Assembly: GCF_026262505.1 (NCBI RefSeq)
Contig: NC_067206.1
Coordinates: 39,693,660 to 39,757,659 of the forward strand
Direction: 5' to 3'
DNA: 64,000 nt
Origin: Trichomonas vaginalis G3
Taxonomy: Eukaryota; Parabasalia; Trichomonadida; Trichomonadidae
In this document: positions 26,662 to 37,207 of the stretch, piece by piece
Position numbering within the stretch: position 1 is the first letter of the stretch
How the letters are laid out: each line of letters begins with the position of its first letter
Program-made: the position numbers and the translations under genes
Notes under the pieces: generated by a model
What the model saw: only the letters and a program-made list of their open reading frames with translations
What the model was told of the DNA's origin: nothing
The model's database searches: none

Positions 26662-27464
26662 TTACTTACTAGTAAAATTTCTTTGTTATGACACTTTCTC
26701 CAGTTTATAGGACCTCTCTCATATTCTATCTTATCGTATCTAAACTCATAGTCATGTATGTCCTCTAACCATCTCATGACACTTTCCAAACCACTTTTAT
26801 CGGATGTAAAGTAAAAGCATGGATGGTTATGTAAAACGTCTAAAGTTTCTAAAGAGTCTCTCAAAGTCCAGTCTACTTGGTATTGAAAATCCCATGTGTT
26901 ATAGAACGGCGGGTCCACTATAAAGAAAACATTTTCCTTGTCTTTATATTTTTCATACAACTCTGTCCAATGACATCTCACAAACTCTATACCCTCAATA
27001 TATTTTTCTATGTTCTCTTTGAAAACATTTGTATAGTTAAGATATAAAACTTTTGACATAAGTGTTTCAATGTCATGAACTCTTATAGCACCACTATATA
27101 ATAGTCTAGCAGATATACTATCCCAGTCAATATACTCTGCCTTTTTCAAAACCTCTCTGACAGTATTTTTCTTATCTAATGGTATACGTTCCATCTTACC
27201 TATAGGTATCTTTTCTTTTAACTCTTTCAATATTTTGTTTGTGTCTGGTATATGTTTGAGACGGTTCATATAGTTGTCGAAGTCATTGCATATAATCTTT
27301 GAGTCAGGAAATACAGTATGGCACAAATGGGATATATAGAAACTTCCACCGAACAAATCTACAAATGTTAGACCATTCGGTAGTTTCTTAAGTTCTCTCA
27401 ATAGAATATCTTTACATCTACTCTTATTTCCAAAGAAGGGTAACGGTGGTTTTGTAAAATTCAT
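26646..27464 (-). CDS. D12-class adenine-N6 DNA methyltransferase
   Basis: A 272-residue Dam-type enzyme. The start, MNFTKPPLPFFGNKSRCKDI, holds the PFFGNK SAM-binding motif. FVDLFGGSFYISH is the second SAM loop, and VFFIVDPPFYNTWDF is the DPPY-type catalytic motif (DPPF here, also accepted in the family). It methylates adenine in DNA, possibly marking element DNA or countering a nuclease. T. vaginalis DNA is known to carry N6-methyladenine, so an element-borne enzyme is of interest. Start chosen at 27464 after the late-type leader TTTTTATTATATATATAAAATG; the frame extends to 27506. It looks whole. Confidence 0.9.
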   Translation of the reverse strand: MNFTKPPLPFFGNKSRCKDILLRELKKLPNGLTFVDLFGGSFYISHLCHTVFPDSKIICNDFDNYMNRLKHIPDTNKILKELKEKIPIGKMERIPLDKKNTVREVLKKAEYIDWDSISARLLYSGAIRVHDIETLMSKVLYLNYTNVFKENIEKYIEGIEFVRCHWTELYEKYKDKENVFFIVDPPFYNTWDFQYQVDWTLRDSLETLDVLHNHPCFYFTSDKSGLESVMRWLEDIHDYEFRYDKIEYERGPINWRKCHNKEILLVSKCGLK

Positions 27465-27516
27465 TTTATATATATAATAAAAATGTTTTTTCCTGAAAAG
27501 TGACAAAATTTCTTAG

Positions 27517-27552
27517 GGGCTAGAGGGCACGAAGTGCCTGGAAGCCCCACTA

Positions 27553-27583
<31 letters not shown>
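27517..27583 (-). repeat. Right terminal inverted repeat with hairpin
   Basis: GGGGCTAGAGGGCACGAAGT followed by GCCTGGAAGCCCCACTACC and a T-run to 27583. GGGGCT...AGCCCC encloses GGCAC-GAA-GTGCC. It matches the left end (4457-4529) with about two differences. Confidence 0.88.
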
Positions 27584-27586
<3 letters not shown>

Positions 27587-27589
27587 TCA
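27584..27589. repeat. Right target-site duplication TATTCA
   Basis: Matches 4451-4456 exactly. Confidence 0.8.
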
Positions 27590-28352
27590 GAATGGAATAA
27601 TTCAATCGTTTAATTCACAAATAAAAGAAGAATCAGACAAATTCAAAATAATAAATCTAATTATTAACGAAATACCAAAAAATTGCGTGATATCCGAAAT
27701 ACTATTATCATTTATAAATACACACAGGGAGTTTTTGCTTCCATCAAGAGCTGCGGAAATTTTTATAAACGTTATTTCAAATCTTAGTGATGAGACAAGT
27801 TACAATGAAGAAAACGTTATTAATATTTACAATATGTTTACGAGAGAATGTGACAAATTACTAATTGAAAATGAAAAATCAATACAAGAAATATTTTCAA
27901 ACAAACAGGCAATATCAAAGAAAATTCATTTAATGGGTTATACGATTCTCAGGTCAGATTACAAAACGGTTATTTTAGAGCGCCTTTTCGCGGAATTTGG
28001 AAATACAAATGCAGATTTGTTAGCTAATCTAATACTCACGAATTGTATTTGGAAAAGCGATATTCTGCAATACGTTTTGGAAAACTTTGAGCCATCTCAA
28101 GTAACAAATAAATTACTTTTATTCAGAATTTCCAATAAATTCTCAGTTTCAATGCACACATTAAGTATCCATCGTTTTGTAAACAAGATACTCGAGATTT
28201 CAATCAAGATTTACTTTACAGACGAAAGTTTGCAAAACGAAAGATTAGAATTCGTTATCAAAACAATTTTAGATACAAAAGAAGAATATTTAGAATACGT
28301 ACCAAAAGAACTAATTGAAAGATTAAAAATTACAGCAATGAAGATGAAATAA
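27584..28352 (+). pseudogene. 3' part of host gene split by the 23-kb element
   Basis: From the target duplication, the frame ATT CAG AAT GGA... (IQNGIIQSFNSQIKEE) is open to 28352 and is in phase with the 5' part at 4332-4456, giving about 295 codons in the empty site. The protein is alpha-helical with repeated 30-40-residue helical pairs, such as LFAEFGNTNADLLANLILTN and DILQYVLENFEPSQVTNKLL, in an ARM/HEAT style. NGIIQSFNSQ resembles NGIISNFNSQ near the start of the neighbouring giant USP (30707), so a partial paralogue of that gene is possible. No function assigned. Confidence 0.7.
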
Positions 28353-28430
28353 GCAAATTATAATGATATAATTTTTTAATATGAATAAATATTTGAGTGG
28401 AAATAAATCATATAAAGAATGAGGAACTTG

Positions 28431-29354
28431 TAAGTGCTTGTGATCAGACAAATCTGTTTTTCAATAAGACATCTTAGAAAAAAAATTGTAATTTGACTAT
28501 TTCAATATCATAAACACATTTCTATTGTTATAAAAGTCTTAAGTGCTTGTGATCAGACAAATCTGTTTTTCAATAAGACATCTTAGAAAAAAAATTGTAA
28601 TTTGACTATTTCAATATCATAAACACATTTCTATTGTTATAAAAGTCTTAAGTGCTTGTGATCAGACAAATCTGTTTTTCAATAAGACATCTTAGAAAAA
28701 AAAATTGTAATTTGACTATTTCAATATCATAAACACATTTCTATTGTTATAAAAGTCTTAAGTGCTTGTGATCAGACAAATCTGTTTTTCAATAAGACAT
28801 CTTAGAAAAAAAATTGTAATTTGACTATTTCAATATCATAAACACATTTCTATTGTTATAAAAGTCTTAAGTGCTTGTGATCAGACAAATCTGTTTTTCA
28901 ATAAGACATCTTAGAAAAAAAATTGTAATTTGACTATTTCAATATCATAAACACATTTCTATTGTTATAAAAGTCTTAAGTGCTTGTGATCAGACAAATC
29001 TGTTTTTCAATAAGACATCTTAGAAAAAAAATTGTAATTTGACTATTTCAATATCATAAACACATTTCTATTGTTATAAAAGTCTTAAGTGCTTGTGATC
29101 AGACAAATCTGTTTTTCAATAAGACATCTTAGAAAAAAAATTGTAATTTGACTATTTCAATATCATAAACACATTTCTATTGTTATAAAAGTCTTAAGTG
29201 CTTGTGATCAGACAAATCTGTTTTTCAATAAGACATCTTAGAAAAAAAATTGTAATTTGACTATTTCAATATCATAAACACATTTCTATTGTTATAAAAG
29301 TCTTAAGTGCTTGTGATCAGACAAATCTGTTTTTCAATAAGACATCTTAGAAAC
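28431..29354. repeat. 109-bp tandem satellite, about 8.5 copies
   Basis: Starts at 28431, 28540, 28649, 28759, 28868, 28977, 29086, 29195 and 29304 (period 109, once 110 through an extra A in a run). The unit begins TAAGTGCTTGTGATCAGACA and includes TCAATAAGACATCTTAG. Copies are almost identical, and the last stops after about 50 bases. There are no spacers, so this is not a CRISPR. Homogeneity implies recent expansion. Confidence 0.97.
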
Positions 29355-30706
29355 AAACTTACTTAATTTTTGTTTATTCTATCATTCCCTTACTAAATAA
29401 ATCTTTAACTTTCCTTCTAGTTATATTTATCTATTCATCATCAATTTATGTTTTTTAACTTTTTTTCATATATATTTTTTCTGAATACCTACTGTAATAT
29501 ATTTTTTCATTTATTATTTATTCAATTGCTTTTCAATTTATTTTCAAAACCTTATTCAAATTTATTTTATCATTAATATATTTTTATATTATAAATTTAT
29601 TTAAAACTTATTAAAACATGTTATTACGTTATTAATTTTTACTTTTTCATTTTTATACCCTTTTCAATTTTCTTCTCAAATTTTCAATGCTTCTCAAATA
29701 TTTCTCCATTCAAATATATCTTTACTAAAAATTTCTTTTAAAAAATCACAAATTCACTTATATTCTTATACGAATCAATCTGTATCATATTACCAAACTT
29801 CACAAACACATCTAACTATTCAAATCATTTCAAATTTAAAATCATATAAATTAATATTATGAATATCCTGTTCTTTTTCCGAATACCCTTTATTCCCACA
29901 TTTCAATATATCTCTAAGTATGCAATAGTACCGATAAAACATTAATATCCCTGATATTTATAAAAATGTAATATCTGATCTTTTGATGATTATCGGTATC
30001 ATATATGTTTATTAGTATTACCATATCTATTATTACATACGCTAACAGTATATGACATTTACACTTTTATTAAACCAAAATTCAAAAGAATCTTTTTGCA
30101 ATTTCGTCCAATATGAAATTAAATCCAATGAAACATACACAACATTCTCCTATATCTTCTGTAGTTGCATATTATATATTCAAACGATTTTTAAATAATG
30201 TTTCTATCAAATGTGTAGTGATTCCGTCCCGATTAAAAATTGAGTACTTTCATCCCGATTTATCGGGATAAAATTGAATACTTTTATCCCGATTTCCCGA
30301 TCAATTCCGATGCCGCCTGGACACACTCAAACAATAGCAGTGTGATAAGATTTCAAATTTCAATTTGGAATGAACCTCATGAAATCCAAGTATTTTATAT
30401 AATTATAACTATATATATATAAAAAAATTGAAAAATATCATTTTTGTTCCAGAGTACTCGAGTACTTTGATATATGATTAAAATCATATTATAGTATTTA
30501 GATACATATGGTTTTGATCCAATTAGTTGATATGCATTAGGTGTTGAGATATTGATCAAAGACCTTTTCCGTGTAAACTTTTGATTTTGAGTTAACTCAT
30601 AGAAAAATTGAGAGGTTTAGCGCACCCTAAAAAAATGCATTGCATATATTTAAGTATTTCAAGTAACTTTTTAATTTTTTTTTTAAAACGGCAATTTTTT
30701 ATTTTT
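29355..30706. other. AT-rich spacer with one hairpin
   Basis: No gene seen over 1.35 kb of very AT-rich DNA. At 30252-30269 ATCCCGAT-TT-ATCGGGAT forms an 8-bp stem. TACTTTYATCCCGATTT is present twice (30245-30261 and 30279-30295). These are candidate regulatory or terminator elements before the giant USP gene. Confidence 0.5.
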
Positions 30707-33700
30707 ATGAATACACTTGATGATTATAAGCTTTGGGAATCAAATTTATTGGTAAATCTTAAACTTTTTAACAAGGAATCAAAAGAAATTCAGCTTTTTC
30801 TTAATTTTTTAACGCAATATTCCGAAAATGGAATTATTTCAAACTTTAATTCTCAATTTATTCCAGCAACAGTTCATAACTTTTTATCTACTATTCTTTC
30901 ACTTCAACCTACAGACTTTGCATCCAAGAGTGTCGTTCAAAAACTATTAAATGAAATCATATCTTTACTTACAATTGCAATTACCAACAATCATTTTGAA
31001 TTCGCAACAACATTGCATCGATTGTTTGATTCAAAGGCTGTTTTATATCGTAATTCCAATACAAATTCTACCACTTCACAATTTCTTCAAGCGATTACGA
31101 ATAATTACTTAAAATCTAACTCGTTTACTACTCTTTTAGCCAAGATAAATGATGAAACTCAAGTTCCAAACATTAATCAATTATACGCTTTTCTCTCCGT
31201 TTTATTTGAAATTCATAAATGGTTTGATATGGTTTACCTTTCTAAATTTATATCAAAGATTTCGAATTCTCTCGGAAAATTCTATAAATCGTTTGATTCA
31301 AACTCAATTCGTTCATTAGATAATGATTTATTACAAAATGTAATGCATCTATCAATCTATTTATCTTCTTTGGATGAGTGCTTTAAAGAAGTTTGCGTTA
31401 ATACTCTTGATTTCGCAATAATTTTACTTCAAGTCGATATTTTGGATAAACAGTTGATTGGTGCCAAAATAATTTCCTTCGGAATTAACGATTTAGCGGA
31501 AACAGAAGAAGAAACTCTCAACGAATGGTTTGATAAATCAAATATTTTTAATATATTCTTAAAAAGGAGCTACCATGAATCAGTAATAAATAAATTCTTC
31601 AAGATCTATAACATTGCAGCTCTCAACGGAAAGATAAACCAAGATATTTTATATAAAACTCTAATTAAATCTGCAAATTCCTCACAAACGCAAAGAAAAG
31701 AGTATTTTAGTTGTATACTTCAATGTTTTGCTTCTAAAACTGATGAAATTCAGAATTTTGTTGCATATTCTTCCACAACAGATAAATCAGAATTTCTTTT
31801 TGACTTCATGGGTTTCGTCTCCATTTTCTGTTCAATGCAGTACCAAATGCAGTCCAAGCAAGCAATTGATTTCCTTGTCAACGGTTTGACAGATGAAAAA
31901 TTCATAAAACTCTCAATTCAAAAAATCCTGGAATTTCTGAAGTACAAAATTTCAATGTCTCTGATTCAGGCACTTTTTGATGGTTTGTCAAATCTTCTGA
32001 AACCAAAAGTTGACAACAGAATCATTGAGTTATTGGAAAACGTATTGAAATCAATCGACATGGAAGAAGAAAACGAAATTTTGAGGATTGATGTTTCATT
32101 TGCCGACAAAATCACCCAAGTCATTGATTCAGGCGAAAACAATCGTCAAATTCTTTTCAACATTTTATTTTTGTTAGTTACTAAATTCAAGAAGAAAATG
32201 ACAAGGAGTCAAATCGAAATTTTGTTTAAGAAAGAAGACAATTACTTATTAGATTTCCTCAGTTCTTCCTTGAAATTGCAGCAATTTGACTTCTTGTTCC
32301 CTTCAGCCATCGAATTATTATACAACAAAATAGATGAATACGATTTCGTCAACGCCAATCAATCGTTTTCCAGATTGATCTGTTCATTTGAGTTATCAAA
32401 CGAATGGCAAAACAACAGAGTTGTTGAAGCAAACTCAAAATCATCTCCTACAAAGAAAATTCCGAGATACGCTCCAATCTCTCTGAAATCAGAGTTCCCA
32501 ATGACATTGAGATTGTTACAAGTCTGTAAAAACGAGGAATCAACAAAAATTGCGTCTACATTTTTGATCGAATTCGCAGAACAGAGTAAATCGAATTTCG
32601 GAATTGACGGATTTATTTTCATTTTGAAGCTTTTGAAGAATATTTTGACTTTCGGAACAGACGAAGCCAAAATCAGAGCCATCAAAATAATCCTTGAATT
32701 ACTTCCGAAATTCGAAATCGATGTAACCTTGGAAGATGTTGGAATCAAAAGGCATCATCCGAGATTCGAAACAGATTTGATTACTGCGAAGATTTATGCC
32801 AGAGAAAACTATTTCGATATGAAAGTTAATCCGAATATAACTGTTCAATCTCTTCTGGCAAAAATTGCAGCAAAAATCGGTTGCAACAAAGATGACATTT
32901 CATTATTCTATGAAGGAAAGAACCTTGGAAGGCCATATACTTTATCTCAGTATGGAATTCTTTCGAATACGAAATTCAACATCATAGAAAACAAAAGGAA
33001 AATAAGAATGCAGAAATTCCCTAAAAATAGTTTACCTTCTGTTGCAATATGTGATTCAGGAATTTGTGATTTGTTATTTGGATATCTTGAAAAAGACAAT
33101 GAAAAACTAATTGACACTGCTTTAGTTCTTCTTAACCAAATTCCCACTGCTCAAAAAGCTTTGGATCTTTGCTATGAACCAAATATTTTGGAAATAATTG
33201 TGAAATCAAAAACATGGCAAAACCAGAAATATTTATTAGAGAGTTTGGACGAATCTCTTGATTATGGGGATGATTACGAAGAAGAAGATACAACATTCAG
33301 CAATGATTATGATCTAATTATTTCTTTAATTAATAAGAAAATCGATATCAGAGCAGCTCCTCCTGCTTTAATGATTTTATCAGATTTGGATTCACCTCAT
33401 ATTATTAAGTTCTTTGCTGATTATTTCAATATTGCTTTGCAAGTTTTCTTGAATGCAAGGACTGATACTGAGATTGAAAGCGCAATTTGTTCTTTCTCAA
33501 GATTGCAAGAGATTGACAACGAGAAGTTTGCTGATTTACTATTCACATCTGATCTAAAGGTGTTTGAGTTCACAGAGATAATGTTCAAAGTCCTTATATC
33601 ATTGATTAACAAAATGGTTGACAAAACAAAAGCTTTCGATTATTTGTCAAAATTTGTCAATGAAATTGAATTTCATGAGAAATTATCTGACATATTCTTC

Positions 33701-36700
33701 GAATGCTTATGTCATGCACTTTCGGAAGAATCAGATGTGCAAAAGCTGATGCCGAAACTTAAAGAATTACTTCATAGAACAACACAAGGAACATTATTTG
33801 TTGGAATTGTCACGTTTTTGGCAAAAGTTTCTGAATTCCAACCAATGGTCATTGATGAAGAGATATCGCAGATCATAATACCAAGAATAATTAGAGAGCA
33901 AAATGAAACAATTCAGAATTATTTGATCAAAATCATTTCAATCGCTGTTGTTACATTTCCAAATGTCAAACAAATGGCATTGAATGTTTTGGGAGAATGT
34001 TTAAGCAAGCCAAGCACAACATTCGGATTCACATCAATGGAATTTGATTACAAAGACGAAGATAAGATGTGCGGACTTAAAAACTTAGGAGCAACATGTT
34101 ATTTGAATTCCATTTTGCAAATTTTGTTTTCGGATTTCACTTTTAGATCTGAATTACTCAAATTAAAGAATGTTGACAAACCATGGATGAAAGATTTGCA
34201 AGTTTTGTTCAGCAGCATGCAATTATCAAATAATCCAATCCAATCAACAAGCACCTTCTGTAAATCCTTCAAAATCAATCCAGCAGAGCAACAAGATGCT
34301 GTTGAATTATACCAGAACTTACTTGATAGTTTGCCGAAAAACGTATGCCAGAAATTCATTGGAAAACTCACAAATACTTTCGAAGGAATCAATGAAACAT
34401 TTACAGCTGAGAACAAAGAAGATTTCTTCTCTATTTGCTTGGATGTAAAAGGTTTCGATTGCTTGGAAGACTCCTTTGAAAGTTTCATTTCTTCACAGTT
34501 TTTGACAGGAGATGATCAATATTATGCCGAAAGTTTAGGACATAAAATTGATGTTAAAAAGTTTGTTAGGATATCAGAACCTCCTGAGCATTTGTTCATC
34601 CAACTAAAGCGCTTTGAATACAACTTGGATACTTATGAAAGATACAAAGTCAATGATAGATTCGAATTTCCACTTGAAATTGACATTTCAAGGTTCACGA
34701 CATCACCAAATATCAGCCAAAACTATAAACTAACACATGTTTTATTACATGATGGTGAATGTGAATTGGGTCATTATTATTCATTGATTTTGATCGAAGG
34801 AAAATGGATTTTGTTCAATGATAAAACAGTTGGAGAATTTCCAAAGGAATGTTTTGAAGCTGAATGCTTTGGAAGTGAAGATTCTGCTGATGCAAATTAC
34901 TATTCTCCTTCTGCTTATTGCTTGATCTACACGAAGAATGATATTCCTCATAAATACTCAGAAGACAATTCGGAAATTTCAGAATTGATTGATCAAGACA
35001 TCAAGAAAGAAATTGAAGAAGAAAATGACACATTTTGCAGATACGAATCTACATATACAAACTCCTTCTTGAATTTCATTCTTTGGCTGAACGAAGAGAA
35101 GATTCTTTTGGACTATTTCTTCAATGTTTATGCCCATTCAAATCTTGTTGAAAGCAAACGAAAAATGTATAATTCTCTGCTGAATTATAAACAACAGATT
35201 ATTTCAAGATTTGCTCATGAAAAAGAACATCTCTTGAATATTTTGCTTCATGCAAATGACCAAATCATCTCTTTGATTTGCGAATTAATCACAAGTAAAG
35301 TGCAAATCGAAAACAAAGATGATTTCATTGTTATTGCTGAATCTTTTGCTGCTTCTCTTAAGCAAAACTTCAACAAAAACAATCAAGTATTGAGCGTCAA
35401 AGCTAAAGCACTTCATTATTTGTGCAAAGATATTAGTTTATCAAGGACATTGATCGAAAACATAATGAACGCATTATTTGTTTTAGGAAGAGATCCACAG
35501 ATTGATCAAATGGCTTTGTTGAGTATTTTCAAAGAACACGTTCATGAATTAACTGAAATGGATTACTCCAATCTCTTAGCTGCTGCTCCAAATTTGTTGA
35601 TATCTATAAATGGAACTTCATTAATGGCTGTTTTCGTTACTGCGGCAAAAGAGAAACTTATTGACCTAATAACAGTTCTCAAAACAATTCTTTCTTCTGC
35701 TGATGAATCATATAGTGTTTTCCTATTCAATGCATCAGTTGGATTCATTCCTGTTGCTCTTCTAATTGAAGTTTTCAAGGAATGCGGTGTAACTAATTTA
35801 ACAATTGCCAAAACTTTGAATTTGGCTCTTCTCAGAGGAAACATTATGTTACAAGCCAAAGCAATTTTATTCGATTTGTTACTTGATGAAAACGAATTAA
35901 CAAGAAAATATGCAGAAAAATTTGTAAAAGGATGTTTCCCTGGAGAAATCAATGAAAAGACAGCTGAAGAGATTCTCAATGGAATACCTGCAATCAAGAA
36001 TGATTTCTACGATGACATTGACGATGATTCTGATGATGACTTGGAAATGATTAATTATGATGACATCGACATCAACAACTTCATTGAACAAATAACAGAA
36101 TTTTTGAATACTGTAGATATTATTAAATATGACACTGGATTTAGATTGACAAGTCTTGGAAGAACACTTCAGAGAGTTATTGTGAGACAAAATACAAAGG
36201 AATTGGCATCCGCTTTACTTAAATTAGTTGAAAAATTAGGTAAAAGTGATGCAAACAAATTAGAATTCTTGAGGGCATTAGAACTCTGCGATGAGATGAA
36301 TCTCAAAGCTGTTGTCGATGAAGATTTCATTGAGAACTTTGTCAACACAATCTTCCCAATTAACTTCGATAATGTTGAAAGCGGATGCACTCTTTTCAAC
36401 AGCTCTTTCGTTATTTTGAAGAAGATTAGTCAAAGTATTGACAGTTTCATGATTCTTATTATGCTTCCTGATTTCTTCGAATCAATGGTTTCTTTCATCG
36501 AATTCTGCGAATACAATATGAGTCTAGATTTTGTTGCATTCGTGATTTCTCATGAAGAACTCTGCCAAAGTATTGTTTCTGTCATCAATGACAACGATCG
36601 AGTTGTTTCTACATCCAAATCGAATCTCCTTGCAATTTTGTTCAATTTGAAGACCGATGAAGAGACAGAAATAAAGGAATACTTAGTTGCAGTTGCCATA

Positions 36701-37207
36701 GAAGGAGGCTTGATAGCATTATCGGATAGTTTCATGTCGGATGACAGTGATTTGCAAAGCACTTTCCAGATTCATATTTGCGAAATGATACAAGACGTTT
36801 CTTTTAAATTCAAGCACAGCGACATACATTCACAGTTTATAAGCGATGTTGTCACTAAAACAATTAGTGCTGATGCTTCCTTTGTTAGTCCAAATATTTC
36901 AAAGATGATTAATTCGATTTTGTCAGAGAAATCTGCACAACACTTAATTAGAATGTTCGAAATGATTAAAACAGGAAATGTTCCAATTGCTACTCTCTGC
37001 ATGATACTTCCGGCCATGGCTTATGCGAACAGTTTCAAGGACAACAAGCAAAAAGTCTTGGAACTTATTGAGGTTGCGAAGAAGGCAGTAGTCGAACAAG
37101 ATGAAAGCCCATCTTCTCTTGTTTCATTGTTCTTAGAATTGAACCTGAAAGATGAAGATGTTTTGCACAGTCTCAAAGAATTAATGCAATTGGTCACTGA
37201 TTGCTAA
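30707..37207 (+). CDS. Giant ubiquitin-specific protease (USP34/9X/24-like)
   Basis: A deubiquitinase of about 2166 residues that cleaves ubiquitin from proteins (peptidase family C19). Layout: a long helical-repeat N-terminal region; a ubiquitin-like domain near residues 710-765 (VQSLLAKIAAKIGCNKDDIS ... LYEGKNL-type turn); further helical repeats; the USP catalytic domain near 1120-1420; then a long helical-repeat C-terminal half with an acidic stretch near 1765-1790. Catalytic Cys1131 lies in LKNLGATCYLNSILQ, and the His box GHYYSLILIEGKWILFND has His1356. This architecture matches USP9X/USP24/USP34. ATG 30707 (MNTLDDYKLW) is preferred; the frame opens further upstream at a TTG with low-quality residues. 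No introns. Confidence 0.9.
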   Translation: MNTLDDYKLWESNLLVNLKLFNKESKEIQLFLNFLTQYSENGIISNFNSQFIPATVHNFLSTILSLQPTDFASKSVVQKLLNEIISLLTIAITNNHFEFATTLHRLFDSKAVLYRNSNTNSTTSQFLQAITNNYLKSNSFTTLLAKINDETQVPNINQLYAFLSVLFEIHKWFDMVYLSKFISKISNSLGKFYKSFDSNSIRSLDNDLLQNVMHLSIYLSSLDECFKEVCVNTLDFAIILLQVDILDKQLIGAKIISFGINDLAETEEETLNEWFDKSNIFNIFLKRSYHESVINKFFKIYNIAALNGKINQDILYKTLIKSANSSQTQRKEYFSCILQCFASKTDEIQNFVAYSSTTDKSEFLFDFMGFVSIFCSMQYQMQSKQAIDFLVNGLTDEKFIKLSIQKILEFLKYKISMSLIQALFDGLSNLLKPKVDNRIIELLENVLKSIDMEEENEILRIDVSFADKITQVIDSGENNRQILFNILFLLVTKFKKKMTRSQIEILFKKEDNYLLDFLSSSLKLQQFDFLFPSAIELLYNKIDEYDFVNANQSFSRLICSFELSNEWQNNRVVEANSKSSPTKKIPRYAPISLKSEFPMTLRLLQVCKNEESTKIASTFLIEFAEQSKSNFGIDGFIFILKLLKNILTFGTDEAKIRAIKIILELLPKFEIDVTLEDVGIKRHHPRFETDLITAKIYARENYFDMKVNPNITVQSLLAKIAAKIGCNKDDISLFYEGKNLGRPYTLSQYGILSNTKFNIIENKRKIRMQKFPKNSLPSVAICDSGICDLLFGYLEKDNEKLIDTALVLLNQIPTAQKALDLCYEPNILEIIVKSKTWQNQKYLLESLDESLDYGDDYEEEDTTFSNDYDLIISLINKKIDIRAAPPALMILSDLDSPHIIKFFADYFNIALQVFLNARTDTEIESAICSFSRLQEIDNEKFADLLFTSDLKVFEFTEIMFKVLISLINKMVDKTKAFDYLSKFVNEIEFHEKLSDIFFECLCHALSEESDVQKLMPKLKELLHRTTQGTLFVGIVTFLAKVSEFQPMVIDEEISQIIIPRIIREQNETIQNYLIKIISIAVVTFPNVKQMALNVLGECLSKPSTTFGFTSMEFDYKDEDKMCGLKNLGATCYLNSILQILFSDFTFRSELLKLKNVDKPWMKDLQVLFSSMQLSNNPIQSTSTFCKSFKINPAEQQDAVELYQNLLDSLPKNVCQKFIGKLTNTFEGINETFTAENKEDFFSICLDVKGFDCLEDSFESFISSQFLTGDDQYYAESLGHKIDVKKFVRISEPPEHLFIQLKRFEYNLDTYERYKVNDRFEFPLEIDISRFTTSPNISQNYKLTHVLLHDGECELGHYYSLILIEGKWILFNDKTVGEFPKECFEAECFGSEDSADANYYSPSAYCLIYTKNDIPHKYSEDNSEISELIDQDIKKEIEEENDTFCRYESTYTNSFLNFILWLNEEKILLDYFFNVYAHSNLVESKRKMYNSLLNYKQQIISRFAHEKEHLLNILLHANDQIISLICELITSKVQIENKDDFIVIAESFAASLKQNFNKNNQVLSVKAKALHYLCKDISLSRTLIENIMNALFVLGRDPQIDQMALLSIFKEHVHELTEMDYSNLLAAAPNLLISINGTSLMAVFVTAAKEKLIDLITVLKTILSSADESYSVFLFNASVGFIPVALLIEVFKECGVTNLTIAKTLNLALLRGNIMLQAKAILFDLLLDENELTRKYAEKFVKGCFPGEINEKTAEEILNGIPAIKNDFYDDIDDDSDDDLEMINYDDIDINNFIEQITEFLNTVDIIKYDTGFRLTSLGRTLQRVIVRQNTKELASALLKLVEKLGKSDANKLEFLRALELCDEMNLKAVVDEDFIENFVNTIFPINFDNVESGCTLFNSSFVILKKISQSIDSFMILIMLPDFFESMVSFIEFCEYNMSLDFVAFVISHEELCQSIVSVINDNDRVVSTSKSNLLAILFNLKTDEETEIKEYLVAVAIEGGLIALSDSFMSDDSDLQSTFQIHICEMIQDVSFKFKHSDIHSQFISDVVTKTISADASFVSPNISKMINSILSEKSAQHLIRMFEMIKTGNVPIATLCMILPAMAYANSFKDNKQKVLELIEVAKKAVVEQDESPSSLVSLFLELNLKDEDVLHSLKELMQLVTDC

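Larger units (their letters stand above)
4457..27583. mobile_element. 23-kb polinton-like virus element, nearly whole
   Basis: A 23.1-kb integrated element with inverted ends, a 6-bp TATTCA duplication and about 25 genes. It includes capsid-type proteins, a packaging ATPase, an SF3 helicase and an rve integrase. No DNA polymerase B was seen. The gene set (major capsid, penton, ATPase, integrase, helicase, methylase, endonucleases, fibre) is that of polinton-like viruses/virophages. It looks young: the target duplication is perfect, the ends differ at few positions, and the split host gene is still open on both sides. Roughly six to nine breaks in coding regions suggest it is nevertheless a fossil copy. 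Genes lie in blocks: mostly plus at 5.4-16.5 kb, mostly minus at 16.5-22.8 kb, then mixed. Confidence 0.9.

Noticed and set aside
27534-27583. Start of the host ORF within the T-run
   Set aside because: Those codons belong to the element end (poly-Phe); the host part begins at the target duplication.
28431-29354. Array resembling a CRISPR locus
   Set aside because: Units are contiguous with no unique spacers, and the genome is eukaryotic.
30608-30706. N-terminal extension of the giant USP
   Set aside because: Non-ATG start and hydrophobic/low-complexity residues; ATG 30707 is better.
34720-34745. Intron-like ACTAACACA inside the giant USP gene
   Set aside because: The full trichomonad branch/3' splice motif ACTAACACACAG is not met and the frame is continuous.
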